This document shows positions 34,315-43,936 of a stretch of DNA of 64,000 nt, piece by piece. Source of the DNA: Alphaproteobacteria bacterium (GTDB lineage Bacteria > Pseudomonadota > Alphaproteobacteria > Rhizobiales > Xanthobacteraceae); NCBI GenBank assembly GCA_026400395.1, contig JAPLPD010000364.1, forward strand, positions 1-64,000, written 5' to 3'. Positions within the stretch are counted from its first letter, which is position 1. Every line of letters begins with the position of its first letter. A program made the position numbers and the translations under genes. The notes under the pieces were generated by a model, which saw nothing but the letters and a program-made list of their open reading frames with translations, had not been told where the DNA came from and searched no databases.

Positions 34315-35271
34315 TTACTTCTCAGCCAGCGCACGAAGCTTGGCGCCATTCTCCGGTGCCTTCTTGATCACCGAGGCCCAGCCCACCTCGTTGGCCTTCG
34401 CCAGAAACGCCTTGCTGTCCACCGCGCTGAACTCGATCGGCGCGATGCCGGCCTTGGTCTGCCTCTCGCGCTCGGACTTGATCAAATCGTCGTTCTCGCT
34501 TTCGAGCGCTTCCAGCCAGATCGCCGCGTCATCGAGCACCTTCTTTTGCTCTGCGTTCAGGCTGTTCCAGGTATCGAGGTTGACCAGCACGCCGACCTCG
34601 ACGCTGTAGAACGCCGGCTCCATCCGGAACTTGGTGACCTTCTCCCAGCCGAGGTCGAAGATGCCGGTGACCCGCCAGCCGTAGCCATCGACAACACCAC
34701 GCTCGAGCGCGGTGTAGACCTCGCCCGGCGCGGTGGTCACTGTGGTGCCGCCCATCGCCTCGACGATATCCTTGTAGACCGGCGTCACGCGAATCTTCAG
34801 GCCGGTGAAGTCGAGCTTATCGATCTTCTTGTTCATGTAGATGTGGAACGGCACGTTGTGGAACTGCCGCGCCAGGTAGTGCGCATTGAGCTTCTGGTTG
34901 TGAAGCTGCTCGATCAGGGCAAAGGTGCCGTCCTTGCGCTGCGCGGAGCCGGGCTTGCTGATGAGCTTCAGCGCGTCCGCCTCCGGCATCAGGTTGGTGT
35001 AAAACGCGCCTGTCACGTTCGCGATGTCTACCACTTTGGTGCGGACGGCGTTGCCGACTTCGAACGGAGGCATCGCACGCGGGCCGCCGATGTAGTTGAT
35101 CTGCACCTTGCCCTTGCCGTCGGCGTTCACCTTTTCGATGAAGCGCTCGAAGTTCTTCGAGAACTGGGTCTTTTCAGCAAAAGACGTGACCGCCTTGAGT
35201 GTGACCTCCTGGGCCTGACCAGCGCCCGCGGCACATGCCAGCAGACCGGCGAGCAACAAGACTTTTTTCAT
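34315..35271 (-). CDS. TRAP transporter substrate-binding protein (DctP)
   Basis: 318 aa periplasmic receptor, signal peptide MKKVLLLAGLLACAAGAGQA. Family features are FEVGNAVRTKVVDIANVTGA near residue 75, the AMGGTTVTTAPGEVYTALER block near 177 with the conserved Arg region, and GVVDGYGW near 197. DctP proteins bind carboxylates such as C4 acids or aromatic acids. The ATG at 35271 is used since the longer frame runs into the divergent promoter region. It is the first gene of the TRAP operon. Confidence 0.92.
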   Translation of the reverse strand: MKKVLLLAGLLACAAGAGQAQEVTLKAVTSFAEKTQFSKNFERFIEKVNADGKGKVQINYIGGPRAMPPFEVGNAVRTKVVDIANVTGAFYTNLMPEADALKLISKPGSAQRKDGTFALIEQLHNQKLNAHYLARQFHNVPFHIYMNKKIDKLDFTGLKIRVTPVYKDIVEAMGGTTVTTAPGEVYTALERGVVDGYGWRVTGIFDLGWEKVTKFRMEPAFYSVEVGVLVNLDTWNSLNAEQKKVLDDAAIWLEALESENDDLIKSERERQTKAGIAPIEFSAVDSKAFLAKANEVGWASVIKKAPENGAKLRALAEK

Positions 35272-35397
35272 ATGGTCCCCCATGTCGGCCGCCGTCCGGC
35301 CAGCGGTGCCGCCATGATAGTTGAGGCTTAAAGCACCTAGAAGCCCAACCACGCGCCAATTTGAGCCAAACACGCGGCAATTCGCACTTTGGAACGC

Positions 35398-35426
35398 TTC
35401 CGATCCCCTACACCACTGAATATAAT
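35398..35426 (+). promoter_or_regulatory. Sigma70-like promoter of the iorAB pair
   Basis: A perfect TATAAT at 35421-35426 preceded at 17 bp by TTCCGA (35398-35403, weak -35), 24 bp upstream of the iorA start. Seen in the sequence; activity is inferred. It lies in the 179-bp gap to the divergent DctP gene. Confidence 0.45.
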
Positions 35427-35450
35427 GGGATTCCGAGATCGCGAGGGCTC

Positions 35451-37601
35451 ATGGCGGAACGCTCGTTCAGGGACGAGGTCGAAAAGCTCAAACTGGGCGA
35501 CGGGGCGGAATTCCACGGCGAGGGCATCCTGGCCGTCACCAAGGCCCTGCTGCAATCGGGTGTGTCCTATGTGGCGGGCTACCAGGGCGCCCCAATCTCG
35601 CACCTGATGGACGTGCTGGCGGACGCCAATGAGATCCTCGAAGGGCTCGGCGTCCACTTCGAAAACTCGGCGAGCGAGGCAACCGCCGCGGCCACCCTTG
35701 CCGCCTCGGTCAACTATCCGCTGCGCGGCGCGGTCACCTTCAAATCCACAGTCGGCACCAACGTCGCCTCCGACGCGCTCGCAAACCTCGCCTCCGGCGG
35801 CGTCACCGGCGGGGCGCTCATCATCATCGGCGAGGACTACGGCGAAGGCTCCTCGATCATGCAGGAGCGCGTGCATGCTTTCGCCATGAAATCGCAGATG
35901 TGGCTGCTCGACCCGCGGCCGAACCTGCCGTCGATCGTCAACGCTGTAGAGATGAGCTTCGAGCTGTCCGAGGCGTCGAACACGCCAGTGATGCTGATGC
36001 TGCGCATCCGCGCCTGCCACGTCTATGGCCGCTTCACCGCCAAGGCCAACAAGCGGCCGGAGTTCGGCCTCGCCGACGCACTGGAAAATCCGCGCCGGGA
36101 CCTGTCCCGCATCGCCATGCCGCCGATGACCTACATCCACGAGAAGGACAAGTGGGAGAAGCGCTGGCCCGACGCGGTCAAATTTGTCGAAGACCGGCGG
36201 CTCAACGAGTTCTTTGACGGCGACGCCAACGACATCGGCATCGTAATGCAGGGCGGCCTGTATAACACCACGATCCGCGCGCTGATGCTCAACAAGCTGG
36301 CGGACGCTTTCGGCGACAGCAAGATTCCGCTTTACGTGATGAACGTCACCTATCCGCTGGTCGACAAGGAGTTCGTCCGCTTCTGCGCCGGCAAAAAGGC
36401 CATTCTGATTGTCGAGGAAGGCCAGCCCGACTACATCGAGCAGGCGGTGAACACGATCCTGCGCCGCGCCGATATACAAACCCGGGTGTATGGCAAGGAT
36501 GTGCTGCCGATGGCCGGTGAATACACCGGCGGCGTGGTGCGCGACGGCATCCGCAAATTCATTGAGAAGACACGCCCGGACCTGCTACCCGCCGGCGCTC
36601 CCATCTCCGACGCTCCGCTGAAGCAACGCGAGAGCAAGGCCGCCGCCCTGGTGGCCACCGATGTCCACGGCCGGCCACCGTCGTTCTGCACCGGCTGTCC
36701 GGAGCGGCCGATCTTCGCGGCGATGAAGCTCGTCGAGCGCGAACTGGGCCCGCACCACGTCAGCGCCGATATCGGCTGCCATCTGTTCTCGATCTTCCCG
36801 CCGTTCAATGTCGGCGCCACCACCATGGGCTACGGCCTCGGCGCGGCGGGTGCTTCGGCGCTCAACGTCAAGGCCGGCAAGCGCGCCATCGCGATGATGG
36901 GCGACGGCGGATTCTGGCACAACGGCTTGACCAGCGGCGTCGGCAATGCGGTGTTCAACAAAAGCGACAACGTCCTTATCATCGTCGATAACGGCTATTC
37001 CGCCGCCACCGGCGGCCAGGACATCCCCTCCTCGTTCCATCCGCACGCCAGCCGCGGCACGCAGAACTCCATCGAGAAGGCGGTGCGCGGCGTCGGCGTC
37101 ACCTGGGCCAAGACGATCGACCACACCTACGACGTCGCGCTGATGCGCGACACCTTGCGCGAGGCGCTCACCACCGAGGAAGAAGGCCCGAAGGTCATCA
37201 TCGCGCACTCCGAATGCATGCTGAACAAGCAGCGCCGCATGCGGCCGCTGTGGCGGAAAGCCGCCGATCGCGGCGAGCGCGTGGTGCGCGAACGCTTCGG
37301 CGTCGATGCCGACACCTGCACCGGCGATCACTCCTGCATCCGGCTCTCCGGCTGCCCGTCGCTCACCATCGCACCAAATCCCGATCCGCTGCGTCGCGAG
37401 CCGGTGACCAAGGTGATCAACTCATGCGTCGGCTGCGGGTTGTGCGGAGAGGTCAGCCACGCCGCGGTGCTGTGCCCGTCGTTCTACCGGGCCACGCTGA
37501 TCACCAACCCGAGCGGCTGGGACATATTCAAAGATCGCATCCGCACCGCCGTGATCGGCTTCTTCCAGCGGCGCATCGAGCGTCGCCTCGCGGCAGCCTG
37601 A
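35451..37601 (+). CDS. iorA: Indolepyruvate ferredoxin oxidoreductase-like alpha subunit (TPP enzyme)
   Basis: 716 aa. An N-terminal pyrimidine-binding domain (SYVAGYQGAPISHLMDVLAD near residue 40) is followed by a C-terminal TPP-binding domain with MMGDGGFWHNGLTSGV and LIIVDNGYSAATG. The cluster-binding cysteines are SCVGCGLCGE followed by LCPSF near the C-terminus, which would hold a 4Fe-4S cluster, and there are further Cys in FCTGCPERP. The reaction is oxidative decarboxylation of an aryl pyruvate to aryl-acetyl-CoA. The ATG at 35451 (MAERSF) is chosen. The beta subunit follows after 4 bp. Confidence 0.92.
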   Translation: MAERSFRDEVEKLKLGDGAEFHGEGILAVTKALLQSGVSYVAGYQGAPISHLMDVLADANEILEGLGVHFENSASEATAAATLAASVNYPLRGAVTFKSTVGTNVASDALANLASGGVTGGALIIIGEDYGEGSSIMQERVHAFAMKSQMWLLDPRPNLPSIVNAVEMSFELSEASNTPVMLMLRIRACHVYGRFTAKANKRPEFGLADALENPRRDLSRIAMPPMTYIHEKDKWEKRWPDAVKFVEDRRLNEFFDGDANDIGIVMQGGLYNTTIRALMLNKLADAFGDSKIPLYVMNVTYPLVDKEFVRFCAGKKAILIVEEGQPDYIEQAVNTILRRADIQTRVYGKDVLPMAGEYTGGVVRDGIRKFIEKTRPDLLPAGAPISDAPLKQRESKAAALVATDVHGRPPSFCTGCPERPIFAAMKLVERELGPHHVSADIGCHLFSIFPPFNVGATTMGYGLGAAGASALNVKAGKRAIAMMGDGGFWHNGLTSGVGNAVFNKSDNVLIIVDNGYSAATGGQDIPSSFHPHASRGTQNSIEKAVRGVGVTWAKTIDHTYDVALMRDTLREALTTEEEGPKVIIAHSECMLNKQRRMRPLWRKAADRGERVVRERFGVDADTCTGDHSCIRLSGCPSLTIAPNPDPLRREPVTKVINSCVGCGLCGEVSHAAVLCPSFYRATLITNPSGWDIFKDRIRTAVIGFFQRRIERRLAAA

Positions 37602-37605
37602 CCCG

Positions 37606-39126
37606 ATGGACACGACCGCGCAGCGCCCAATCACCATTGCCATCCTCGCCATGGGCGGCGAAGGCGGCGGCGTGCTCGCGGAGTGGATCGTCGACGCCGC
37701 CGAGCATGCGGGCTTTATCGCGCAGATGACATCGGTGCCGGGCGTGGCGCAGCGCACCGGGGCGACCAACTATTACGTCGAGCTCTTCCCGAAACTCGGC
37801 GCGCGCAGCAACGCACTGCCGCCCGTGCTGGGGCTGACGCCGGTTCCGGGCGACGTCGATGTCGTGATCGCGTCGGAACTGATGGAGGCCGGCCGCGCGG
37901 TGCAGCGCGGCCTGGTGACGCCCAACCGCACAACCTTTATCGTTTCGACCAACCGCGTGTATTCGATGACCGAGCGGATCGCCATGGCCGACGGCCGCGC
38001 CGATTCCGCGGCATTGCTCGAAGGCTGCAAATCCGCCGCCAAGACGATCATCCACGGCGACCTGGCGCAGTTGGCCGAAGCGACCGGCAGCGTGATCAGC
38101 GCGGTGCTGTTCGGTGCACTGGCCGGCTCCAAGGTTTTGCCGATGCAGCGCATGGCCTTCGAAGCCGCAATCCATCGCGGCGGTGTCGGCGTCAAACAGA
38201 GCATCGCGGCGTTCGGCGCGGGCTATGCCGCCGCCGAAGGCGGGCCGCAGCCGGTCAAGGCCGAGGCGGCGGTGATCGCGCATATCTCTCCGACGCTCGC
38301 ACCGTTGATGGCGGAGACTGGCAGTGCCGCCGAACCGGCCCGTATGTTCATGCGCCTTGGTATCGAAAAGCTCGCGGACTATCAGGATGCCGCCTATGCG
38401 CGCGACTATCTCGACCGGCTGAAGCCCATCGCCGAAACCGACAAGCGGCACGGCAATGGCTCGGGGATGCTGCTGGCGGAGGTTGCGCGCGAGCTTGCGC
38501 TCGGCATGGCTTATGAAGACACCGTCCGTGTCGCCGAGTTGAAAATCCGGCCCAGCCGCTTCGAGCGCGTGCGCGCCGAGGTGCAGGCCGCCGATGGACA
38601 GATCGTCGAGATCGCCGAGTTCCTGCATCCGCGCGTGCAGGAGATCGCCGACACGCTGCCGGCAAGCACGGGCCGCTGGCTGCTCAACACGGGGTGGGCG
38701 CGGCGCTTCGTCGAGAGGCTCACCAAATCGGGCCGCGTAGTGAAGACCTCAAGCATCCGGGGCTTTCTGCAACTCTATGCGATCGCGGCCTTGAAGCCGA
38801 AGCGGCGGCGCTCGCTGCGCTATGCCAACGAGCAGGCGTTCCTGCACGAATGGCTGCGGACGATCCAGACCGTCGCCGCGACGAACTACGCACTGGCGAC
38901 CGAAATCGCGACCGCACGGACTCTGGTGAAGGGCTACAGCGACACCCACGAGCGCGGGCGGCGGAGCTACGACATGCTGATGCAGATGCTGCCGCGGATC
39001 ATGGAGATGCCCGATCCCGCCGCGGCGCTGGCGGCGCTGCGGAAGGCTGCTCTGGCCGACGATACGGGGACGGCGCTCGGCCTTGCGATCAAGGACATCC
39101 GCCCGCTGCCGCAGGCGGCGGAGTAA
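37606..39126 (+). CDS. iorB: Indolepyruvate oxidoreductase subunit beta family protein with C-terminal DUF6537-like domain
   Basis: 506 aa. The N-terminal 200 residues form the gamma-type (2-oxoacid oxidoreductase) domain: IAILAMGGEGGGVLAEWIVD, TSVPGVAQRTGATNYYVELF and DVDVVIASELMEAGRAVQRG. The C-terminal 300 residues are helical and rich in Arg and Leu, as in the long beta subunits found in this group. The subunit joins IorA to oxidise aryl pyruvates. It ends with repeat family B copy 2. A single-subunit IorAB fusion is known in related bacteria; here the two remain separate. Confidence 0.9.
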   Translation: MDTTAQRPITIAILAMGGEGGGVLAEWIVDAAEHAGFIAQMTSVPGVAQRTGATNYYVELFPKLGARSNALPPVLGLTPVPGDVDVVIASELMEAGRAVQRGLVTPNRTTFIVSTNRVYSMTERIAMADGRADSAALLEGCKSAAKTIIHGDLAQLAEATGSVISAVLFGALAGSKVLPMQRMAFEAAIHRGGVGVKQSIAAFGAGYAAAEGGPQPVKAEAAVIAHISPTLAPLMAETGSAAEPARMFMRLGIEKLADYQDAAYARDYLDRLKPIAETDKRHGNGSGMLLAEVARELALGMAYEDTVRVAELKIRPSRFERVRAEVQAADGQIVEIAEFLHPRVQEIADTLPASTGRWLLNTGWARRFVERLTKSGRVVKTSSIRGFLQLYAIAALKPKRRRSLRYANEQAFLHEWLRTIQTVAATNYALATEIATARTLVKGYSDTHERGRRSYDMLMQMLPRIMEMPDPAAALAALRKAALADDTGTALGLAIKDIRPLPQAAE

Positions 39127-39172
39127 TTGGGCGGCTGTTGAGCTCCTCAAGCACCCTCCCCACCCACCGCCG

Positions 39173-39245
39173 TCATCGCCATGCTTGACCCGGCGATCCA
39201 GCTTTTCACGAACGAGATGGATGACCGGGCCAAGCCCGGCCATGA
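39173..39245. repeat. Dispersed palindromic repeat, family B copy 2
   Basis: 73 bp, ends TCATCGCCATGCTTGACCC and GCCAAGCCCGGCCATGA with internal GATCCAG and ATGGATGA. Same layout as 25892-25966. It sits between convergent iorB and ridA-like genes, where it may also act as a terminator hairpin. Confidence 0.75.
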
Positions 39246-39296
39246 CGCTGAAATGTGTGGAAGGTAAAGAGAGGCCCCTGCACCGCTAAAGGCGAT

Positions 39297-39731
39297 TCAA
39301 GGCACCACCGCCGTCGCTTCGATTTCCAGCCGCGCTTCGGGCTCGAACAGACGACCCACCTGCACCAGTGCCATCGCCGGGAAATTGTCGCCCAACACCG
39401 CCCGGTAAGCCGCGCCGAGTTCGCGGCGGCAGGCCAGATACTCATCCATATCGATCACGTACCAGGTCAGGCGCACGATGTGCTCGGGGCGCCCGCCCCC
39501 CTCGGTGATCACCGCGACGATGTTCTGCAGAGCCTGCCGGGCCTGGGCGACAAAGCCCTTCGGGAATTTCTCCCTCGCGTCCCAGCCGACCATCCCGCCG
39601 ACGAAGACGAACGCGCCGCGCGCCTTGATGCCGTTGGCATAGCCTTTCGGCGCCGGCCAGCCAGCCGGCTGCAGAACGTTGTGCTTCTTCGGCGCACGCG
39701 GGCGCGGCTTAGGAACCGGACGTTTCGCCAC
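39297..39731 (-). CDS. RidA (YjgF/Rid) family protein, candidate enamine/imine deaminase
   Basis: 144 aa. The start is a GTG at 39731 with ribosome site GGGAGAAG; no ATG exists in this frame near the gene. A basic N-terminus (AKRPVPKPRPRAPKKH) precedes the Rid core: FVFVGGMVGWDA, QARQALQNIVAVITEGGGRP and ALVQVGRLFEPEARLEIEAT, whose C-terminal Arg and Glu match the region of the catalytic residues in RidA. RidA proteins hydrolyse enamines to ketones and ammonia. It is last in the anthranilate-type operon, 11 bp after the CoA ligase. Confidence 0.9.
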   Translation of the reverse strand: MAKRPVPKPRPRAPKKHNVLQPAGWPAPKGYANGIKARGAFVFVGGMVGWDAREKFPKGFVAQARQALQNIVAVITEGGGRPEHIVRLTWYVIDMDEYLACRRELGAAYRAVLGDNFPAMALVQVGRLFEPEARLEIEATAVVP

Positions 39732-39742
39732 GGAACTTCTCC

Positions 39743-41389
39743 CTAGGACGCCATTTTTCTGGAAGCGCCCTCGGTTGCCCGGCGGCGCAGTTCGAAGCGT
39801 TGCAGCTTTCCGGTCTGCGTCTTCGGCAGATCGGTGACGAACTCGATGGCTCGCGGATACTTGTAGGGCGCGACCGTCGCCTTGACGTGATCCTGCAACG
39901 CCCGCGTCATCGCCGCGTCGCCAATCATGCCGGCGCGCAATACGACGTAGGCTTTGACGATCTGCCCGCGTTCCTCGTCGGGGCAGCCGACCACGCCGCA
40001 TTCGGCGACGGCGGCGTGGGTGAGCAGCGCGGATTCCACCTCCGGCCCGGCGATGTTGTAGCCGGCCGAGATGATCATGTCGTCGGAGCGCGCCTGGTAC
40101 CAGAAGTAGCCATCGGCATCCATCAGGTAGGTGTCGCCGGTGACGTTCCAGCCGTCCTGGACGTACTTGGTCTGCCGCAGGTCGGCGAGATAGCGGCAGC
40201 CGGTCGGCCCGCGCACCGCAAGGCGGCCGACGGTGTTGGGCGGCGCGACGTTGCCGTCGGCGTCGAGGATGCGTGCCTCGTAACCCGGCACCGGCCTGCC
40301 GGTCGAGCCGGCGCGCACCTCGTCCTCGGGCGAGCCGATGAAGATGTGCAGCATCTCGGTCGCGCCGATGCCGTCGAGAATTTTCATTCCGGTGGCGGCA
40401 TGCCAGGCATCGAACGTCGCCTTCGGCAGCGTCTCTCCGGCGGACACGCACTTCCGCAGCGAGGAAATGTCGTGGTCCTTGAGCTTGCCGAGCATGGCGC
40501 GATAGGCGGTCGGCGCGGTGAACGGAATGGTGATCCGGTATTTCGCGATGGCGTCGAGCAGTTCATCCGGCCCAGCCTTCTCCAGCAGCACCGTCGAAGC
40601 GCCGATGCGCAGCGGAAACAGCACCAGCCCGCCGAGACCGAAGGTGAAGGCCAGCGGCGGCGATCCGGTGAAACGATCGGTCGGCTCGGCGCGCAGCACA
40701 CGCTTGGCATAGGTATCGCAGATCGCCAGCATGTCGCGGTGGAAGTGCATGGTGCCCTTCGGCTCTCCGGTCGTGCCGGAGGTGAAGGCGATCAGGCAAA
40801 CATCGTCGCTGGCGGTGTCGCAGGCGGTGAAATGCTCGTAGCCAGGCTGCATCATCATGGTTTCGAGCGCGTCGGGCGCCGTGCTGCCCCAATAGACAAT
40901 GCGCTTGAGTTCATCCGACTGCGCCTTGGCCTTCTCCATCTCGTCGGCCAGCCGCGCGTCGCAGAGTGCCAGCGCGATTTTTGCTTTCGCCAGCGGATAG
41001 GTCAGCTCCTTGGCGCGCAGCAGCGGCATGGTCGCGACCACGACGCCGCCAGCCTTCACGACCGCGAAATAGGCCGCCACCATCATCGGATTGTTCGGTC
41101 CACGTAGCAGCACGCGGTTGCCGGGCACCATACCAAGATCGCGGACCAGCACATTGGCGATCCGATTGATGCGCTCGGCGAACTGGGCGTAGGTCAGCGA
41201 TTCCGTGGGCGAGAACAGACACGGCCGTTCACTCTGCCCCGCGGTCACCCAGCGATCGACCCATTCGGTGACGCAGTTCAGCCGCTCGGGATACTGCAAG
41301 TCCGGCAACTCGAGCTTGAATTCGGGCCACTGCTCGCGCGGCGGCAGATTGTCCCGTGCAAAGGTATCGACGTGACCCGACTTGGCCAT
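39743..41389 (-). CDS. Benzoate-CoA ligase family protein, probable 2-aminobenzoate-CoA ligase
   Basis: 548 aa adenylate-forming ligase. The P-loop is IAFTSGTTGEPKGTMHFHRD, a further motif is ILDGIGATEMLHIF, the A7 motif WNVTGDTYLMDADG, the A8 hinge ARSDDMIISAGYNI, and the catalytic Lys is in LPKTQTGKLQRFEL. The N-terminus DTFARDNLPPREQWP and SPPLAFTFGLGGLV resemble 2-aminobenzoate-CoA ligases known from Azoarcus. The ATG at 41389 has AGGAGG at 5 bp; a GTG just upstream is less likely. Its neighbours (monooxygenase/reductase, acyl-CoA dehydrogenase, hydratase) support the anthranilate assignment. Confidence 0.9.
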   Translation of the reverse strand: MAKSGHVDTFARDNLPPREQWPEFKLELPDLQYPERLNCVTEWVDRWVTAGQSERPCLFSPTESLTYAQFAERINRIANVLVRDLGMVPGNRVLLRGPNNPMMVAAYFAVVKAGGVVVATMPLLRAKELTYPLAKAKIALALCDARLADEMEKAKAQSDELKRIVYWGSTAPDALETMMMQPGYEHFTACDTASDDVCLIAFTSGTTGEPKGTMHFHRDMLAICDTYAKRVLRAEPTDRFTGSPPLAFTFGLGGLVLFPLRIGASTVLLEKAGPDELLDAIAKYRITIPFTAPTAYRAMLGKLKDHDISSLRKCVSAGETLPKATFDAWHAATGMKILDGIGATEMLHIFIGSPEDEVRAGSTGRPVPGYEARILDADGNVAPPNTVGRLAVRGPTGCRYLADLRQTKYVQDGWNVTGDTYLMDADGYFWYQARSDDMIISAGYNIAGPEVESALLTHAAVAECGVVGCPDEERGQIVKAYVVLRAGMIGDAAMTRALQDHVKATVAPYKYPRAIEFVTDLPKTQTGKLQRFELRRRATEGASRKMAS

Positions 41390-41398
41390 CACCGCCTC

Positions 41399-42586
41399 CT
41401 ATTCGGCCGCCAGCGCGGCTTTGCCTGGCCGCTGCTTCAGCAAGTCCCGCGAAATCACGATCTTCTGCACTTCGGTCGCGCCCTCGTAGATGCGCAGCGC
41501 CCGGATGTCCCGATAAAGTTCCTCGACCTTGACGCCCTTGCGCACGCCCGCTCCGCCATGCAGTTGCACGGCGCGATCGATGACGCGTTGGGCTGCTTCG
41601 GTCGCAAACATCTTGGCCATCGCCGCCTCGCGGGTGACGCGGCCGGCGCCCTGATCCTTGACCCAGGCGGCGCGATAGACGAGCAACGCCGCGGCATCCA
41701 CCTCGGTGGCGCTGTCTGCGATGGCGGCCTGCGTCATCTGCAGGTCGCCGAGTGGCGCGCCGAACAGCTTGCGCGTGGCTGCATGTTCGACTGTCTCGTC
41801 CAGCGCGCGGCGGGCAAAGCCCAGCGCGGCGGCCCCCACCGTTGATCGGAAAATGTCGAGCGTCGCCATCGCCACCTTGAAGCCCTCGCCGGGCAGGCCC
41901 AGCCGGTTCGCCACCGGAACGCGGACGCCGTCGAACTTGAGCCGCGCCAATGGATGCGGCGCGATCACCTCGATGCGCTCGGCCACCGTGAGCCCGGGCG
42001 TATCGGCACCGACCACGAAGGCCGAGAGCCCGCGCGCGCCGGGCGCCTCCCCGCTTCGCGCGAACACGATGTAATGGTCGGCAATCCCGCCGTTCGATAT
42101 CCAGGTCTTTTCGCCGTCGAGTCGGATGTTCGCACCGTCGGCTTTGGCTGTCGTCGCCATCGCCGCCACGTCCGAGCCGGCCTCCGGCTCCGACAGCGCA
42201 AAGGCCGCGATCGCCTTGCCTTCGCGCACCGGCGGCAGATATTTCCGCTTCAACTCGTCGGAGCCGAACAACGAGATCGAACCAGTGCCGAGCCCCTGCA
42301 TGGCGAAGGCGAAATCGGCAAGCCCGTCGCGAAACGCAAGAATTTCGCGAGCGAGGCAGAGCGTCCGGACATCGAGAACCGGATGCAGGCCGCCATGCGA
42401 GGCCGGCACCACGGCCTTGAGCAAGCCCGCTTCGCCTAGCGCTCGGACGCGGGCGCGGCAGGCTTCATCGACATCACCGTGCGGCAGCGACGACAGCTTC
42501 GCGTCAGCCCAGCGGCCGAGTTCTTCGGCAAAACGGCGGTGGCCGTCGTCGAAGAAAGGCAACGCGAGGGTGTCGTCGAGCGCCAT
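41399..42586 (-). CDS. Acyl-CoA dehydrogenase
   Basis: 395 aa FAD enzyme introducing a C=C bond into an acyl- or alicyclic-CoA, electrons passing to ETF. Visible family motifs are [20 protein letters not shown] near residue 128, [10 protein letters not shown] near 156, [12 protein letters not shown] near 341, and YEGATEVQK near 370, in the region of the catalytic acid. The ATG at 42586 follows the enoyl-CoA hydratase stop by one base. Part of the six-gene operon. Confidence 0.93.
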   Translation of the reverse strand: MALDDTLALPFFDDGHRRFAEELGRWADAKLSSLPHGDVDEACRARVRALGEAGLLKAVVPASHGGLHPVLDVRTLCLAREILAFRDGLADFAFAMQGLGTGSISLFGSDELKRKYLPPVREGKAIAAFALSEPEAGSDVAAMATTAKADGANIRLDGEKTWISNGGIADHYIVFARSGEAPGARGLSAFVVGADTPGLTVAERIEVIAPHPLARLKFDGVRVPVANRLGLPGEGFKVAMATLDIFRSTVGAAALGFARRALDETVEHAATRKLFGAPLGDLQMTQAAIADSATEVDAAALLVYRAAWVKDQGAGRVTREAAMAKMFATEAAQRVIDRAVQLHGGAGVRKGVKVEELYRDIRALRIYEGATEVQKIVISRDLLKQRPGKAALAAE

Positions 42587-42587
42587 C

Positions 42588-43421
42588 TCAGTTGCCCTCG
42601 AACACCGGTTTCTGTTTCGCGGCAAAGGCGCGGAAGGCACGCGTGAAGTCCTCGGTCTCCATGCACAGCGCCTGCGCGACCGCCTCCGCCCCGACCGCGC
42701 CCTCGACCGACATCGCCCATTCCATCTCCAGCATCCGCTTGGTCATGGCGTTGCCGAAGGTCGGACCGTTGGCGAGATCGCGCGCGAGTTTCTGCGCGTC
42801 GGCCAGCACCGTTTCGGATTTTGTCAGGCGGGTGAAAAATCCGATGCGCTCGGCCTCCTCGCCGCCCATCGCGCGGCCGGTGTACAGCAACTCGGCCGCC
42901 CGCCCCTGCCCGATGATACGCGGCAGCATCGCGCATGCGCCCATGTCGCAGCCGCCCAGACCGACGCGATTGAACAGAAATGCCACCTTGGCGGCCACTG
43001 TGCCGATGCGAATGTCCGAGGCCATGGCGATAATGGCACCCGCGCCGGCGCAGACGCCATCGATCGCCGAGATGATCGGCTGCGGGCAGGCGCGCATGGA
43101 TTTCACCACGTCGCCGGTCATCCGCGTGAAGTCGAGCAGTTCGACCGTGTTCATCTTGGTCAGTGGTTCGATGATCTCGAACACGTCGCCGCCGGAGCAA
43201 AAGTTGCCGCCGGCGCCGGTGACGACAATAGCCTTCACCACCTTGTCGCGGCCCGCCGCACGAAACAGATCGACGATCTCGGCGTAGCTGTCGAAGGTCA
43301 GCGGGTTCTTTTTGTCAGGGCGGTTCAGCGTCAGGGTCGCGACCTTGCCGTCCACGGCAAAATCGACGTGACGGCCCTTGTAGCCGGACAGCGGCAGTGT
43401 GACGGGATTGGCCGCGGTCAT
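42588..43421 (-). CDS. Enoyl-CoA hydratase/isomerase family protein
   Basis: 277 aa crotonase-family enzyme. The oxyanion hole blocks are [16 protein letters not shown] near residue 68 and [19 protein letters not shown] near 112; the second acid lies in [15 protein letters not shown]. It would hydrate the unsaturated acyl-CoA intermediate. The ATG overlaps the MarR stop codon (ATGA, 43418-43421). Two enoyl-CoA hydratases occur in the window; this one lacks close similarity to that at 18387. Confidence 0.93.
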   Translation of the reverse strand: MTAANPVTLPLSGYKGRHVDFAVDGKVATLTLNRPDKKNPLTFDSYAEIVDLFRAAGRDKVVKAIVVTGAGGNFCSGGDVFEIIEPLTKMNTVELLDFTRMTGDVVKSMRACPQPIISAIDGVCAGAGAIIAMASDIRIGTVAAKVAFLFNRVGLGGCDMGACAMLPRIIGQGRAAELLYTGRAMGGEEAERIGFFTRLTKSETVLADAQKLARDLANGPTFGNAMTKRMLEMEWAMSVEGAVGAEAVAQALCMETEDFTRAFRAFAAKQKPVFEGN

Positions 43422-43936
43422 GGCGCGTCTCCGTTGTTGAGCGCGCGGCGCGCCGATTGCTTGGTCTTGGCGAGCAGCGGCATCAACGCCTCGATGTCGC
43501 GCGGCGCGAGGCCCGCGAAAATCTCGCCGACCCAATCGGCATTGGCGCGAGCCATGCCGCGGAAGAATTTCTGCCCTTCGGGCGTGAGACTGACGATCTG
43601 CACCCGCCGATCGTGCGGCAGCGGCTTTCGCCGGATCAAGCCTTGCTCGGCGAGACGGTCGACCAGCCCGGTGATGTTGCCGTTCGACACCATCATGCGC
43701 TGGGATAGTTCGCCGAGCGTCATGCCGTTCGGCGCGCGATCGAGCTGCGCCAGCAAGTCAAACCGAGGCAGCGTGATGTCGAACTGATCGCGCAGCCGCC
43801 GGCGCACCTCGTTCTCGATCAGCGTCGTGCAAGTGAGAAGCCGCAGCCACAGCCGCAACTCGGTCTTGTGATCGCCGGGCCGCTCCGACACCTTGGTCTC
43901 CGCGTCGAGCGGAACGCTGGTTCGTTCATCCATCAT
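43418..43936 (-). CDS. MarR family transcriptional regulator
   Basis: 172 aa winged-helix regulator. The recognition region [20 protein letters not shown] is followed by the wing [20 protein letters not shown] with the typical DRR. It is likely a ligand-responsive repressor of the anthranilate-type operon in which it sits. It overlaps the SDR stop (ATGA). A perfect 16-bp palindrome over the operon's -10 region is a candidate operator. Confidence 0.92.
   Translation of the reverse strand: MMDERTSVPLDAETKVSERPGDHKTELRLWLRLLTCTTLIENEVRRRLRDQFDITLPRFDLLAQLDRAPNGMTLGELSQRMMVSNGNITGLVDRLAEQGLIRRKPLPHDRRVQIVSLTPEGQKFFRGMARANADWVGEIFAGLAPRDIEALMPLLAKTKQSARRALNNGDAP

Noticed and set aside
39732-40451. 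N-terminal extension of the RidA frame into the ligase gene
   Set aside because: The extension is on the same strand but in a different frame from the ligase and is basic shadow sequence; the GTG at 39731 has a good ribosome site.
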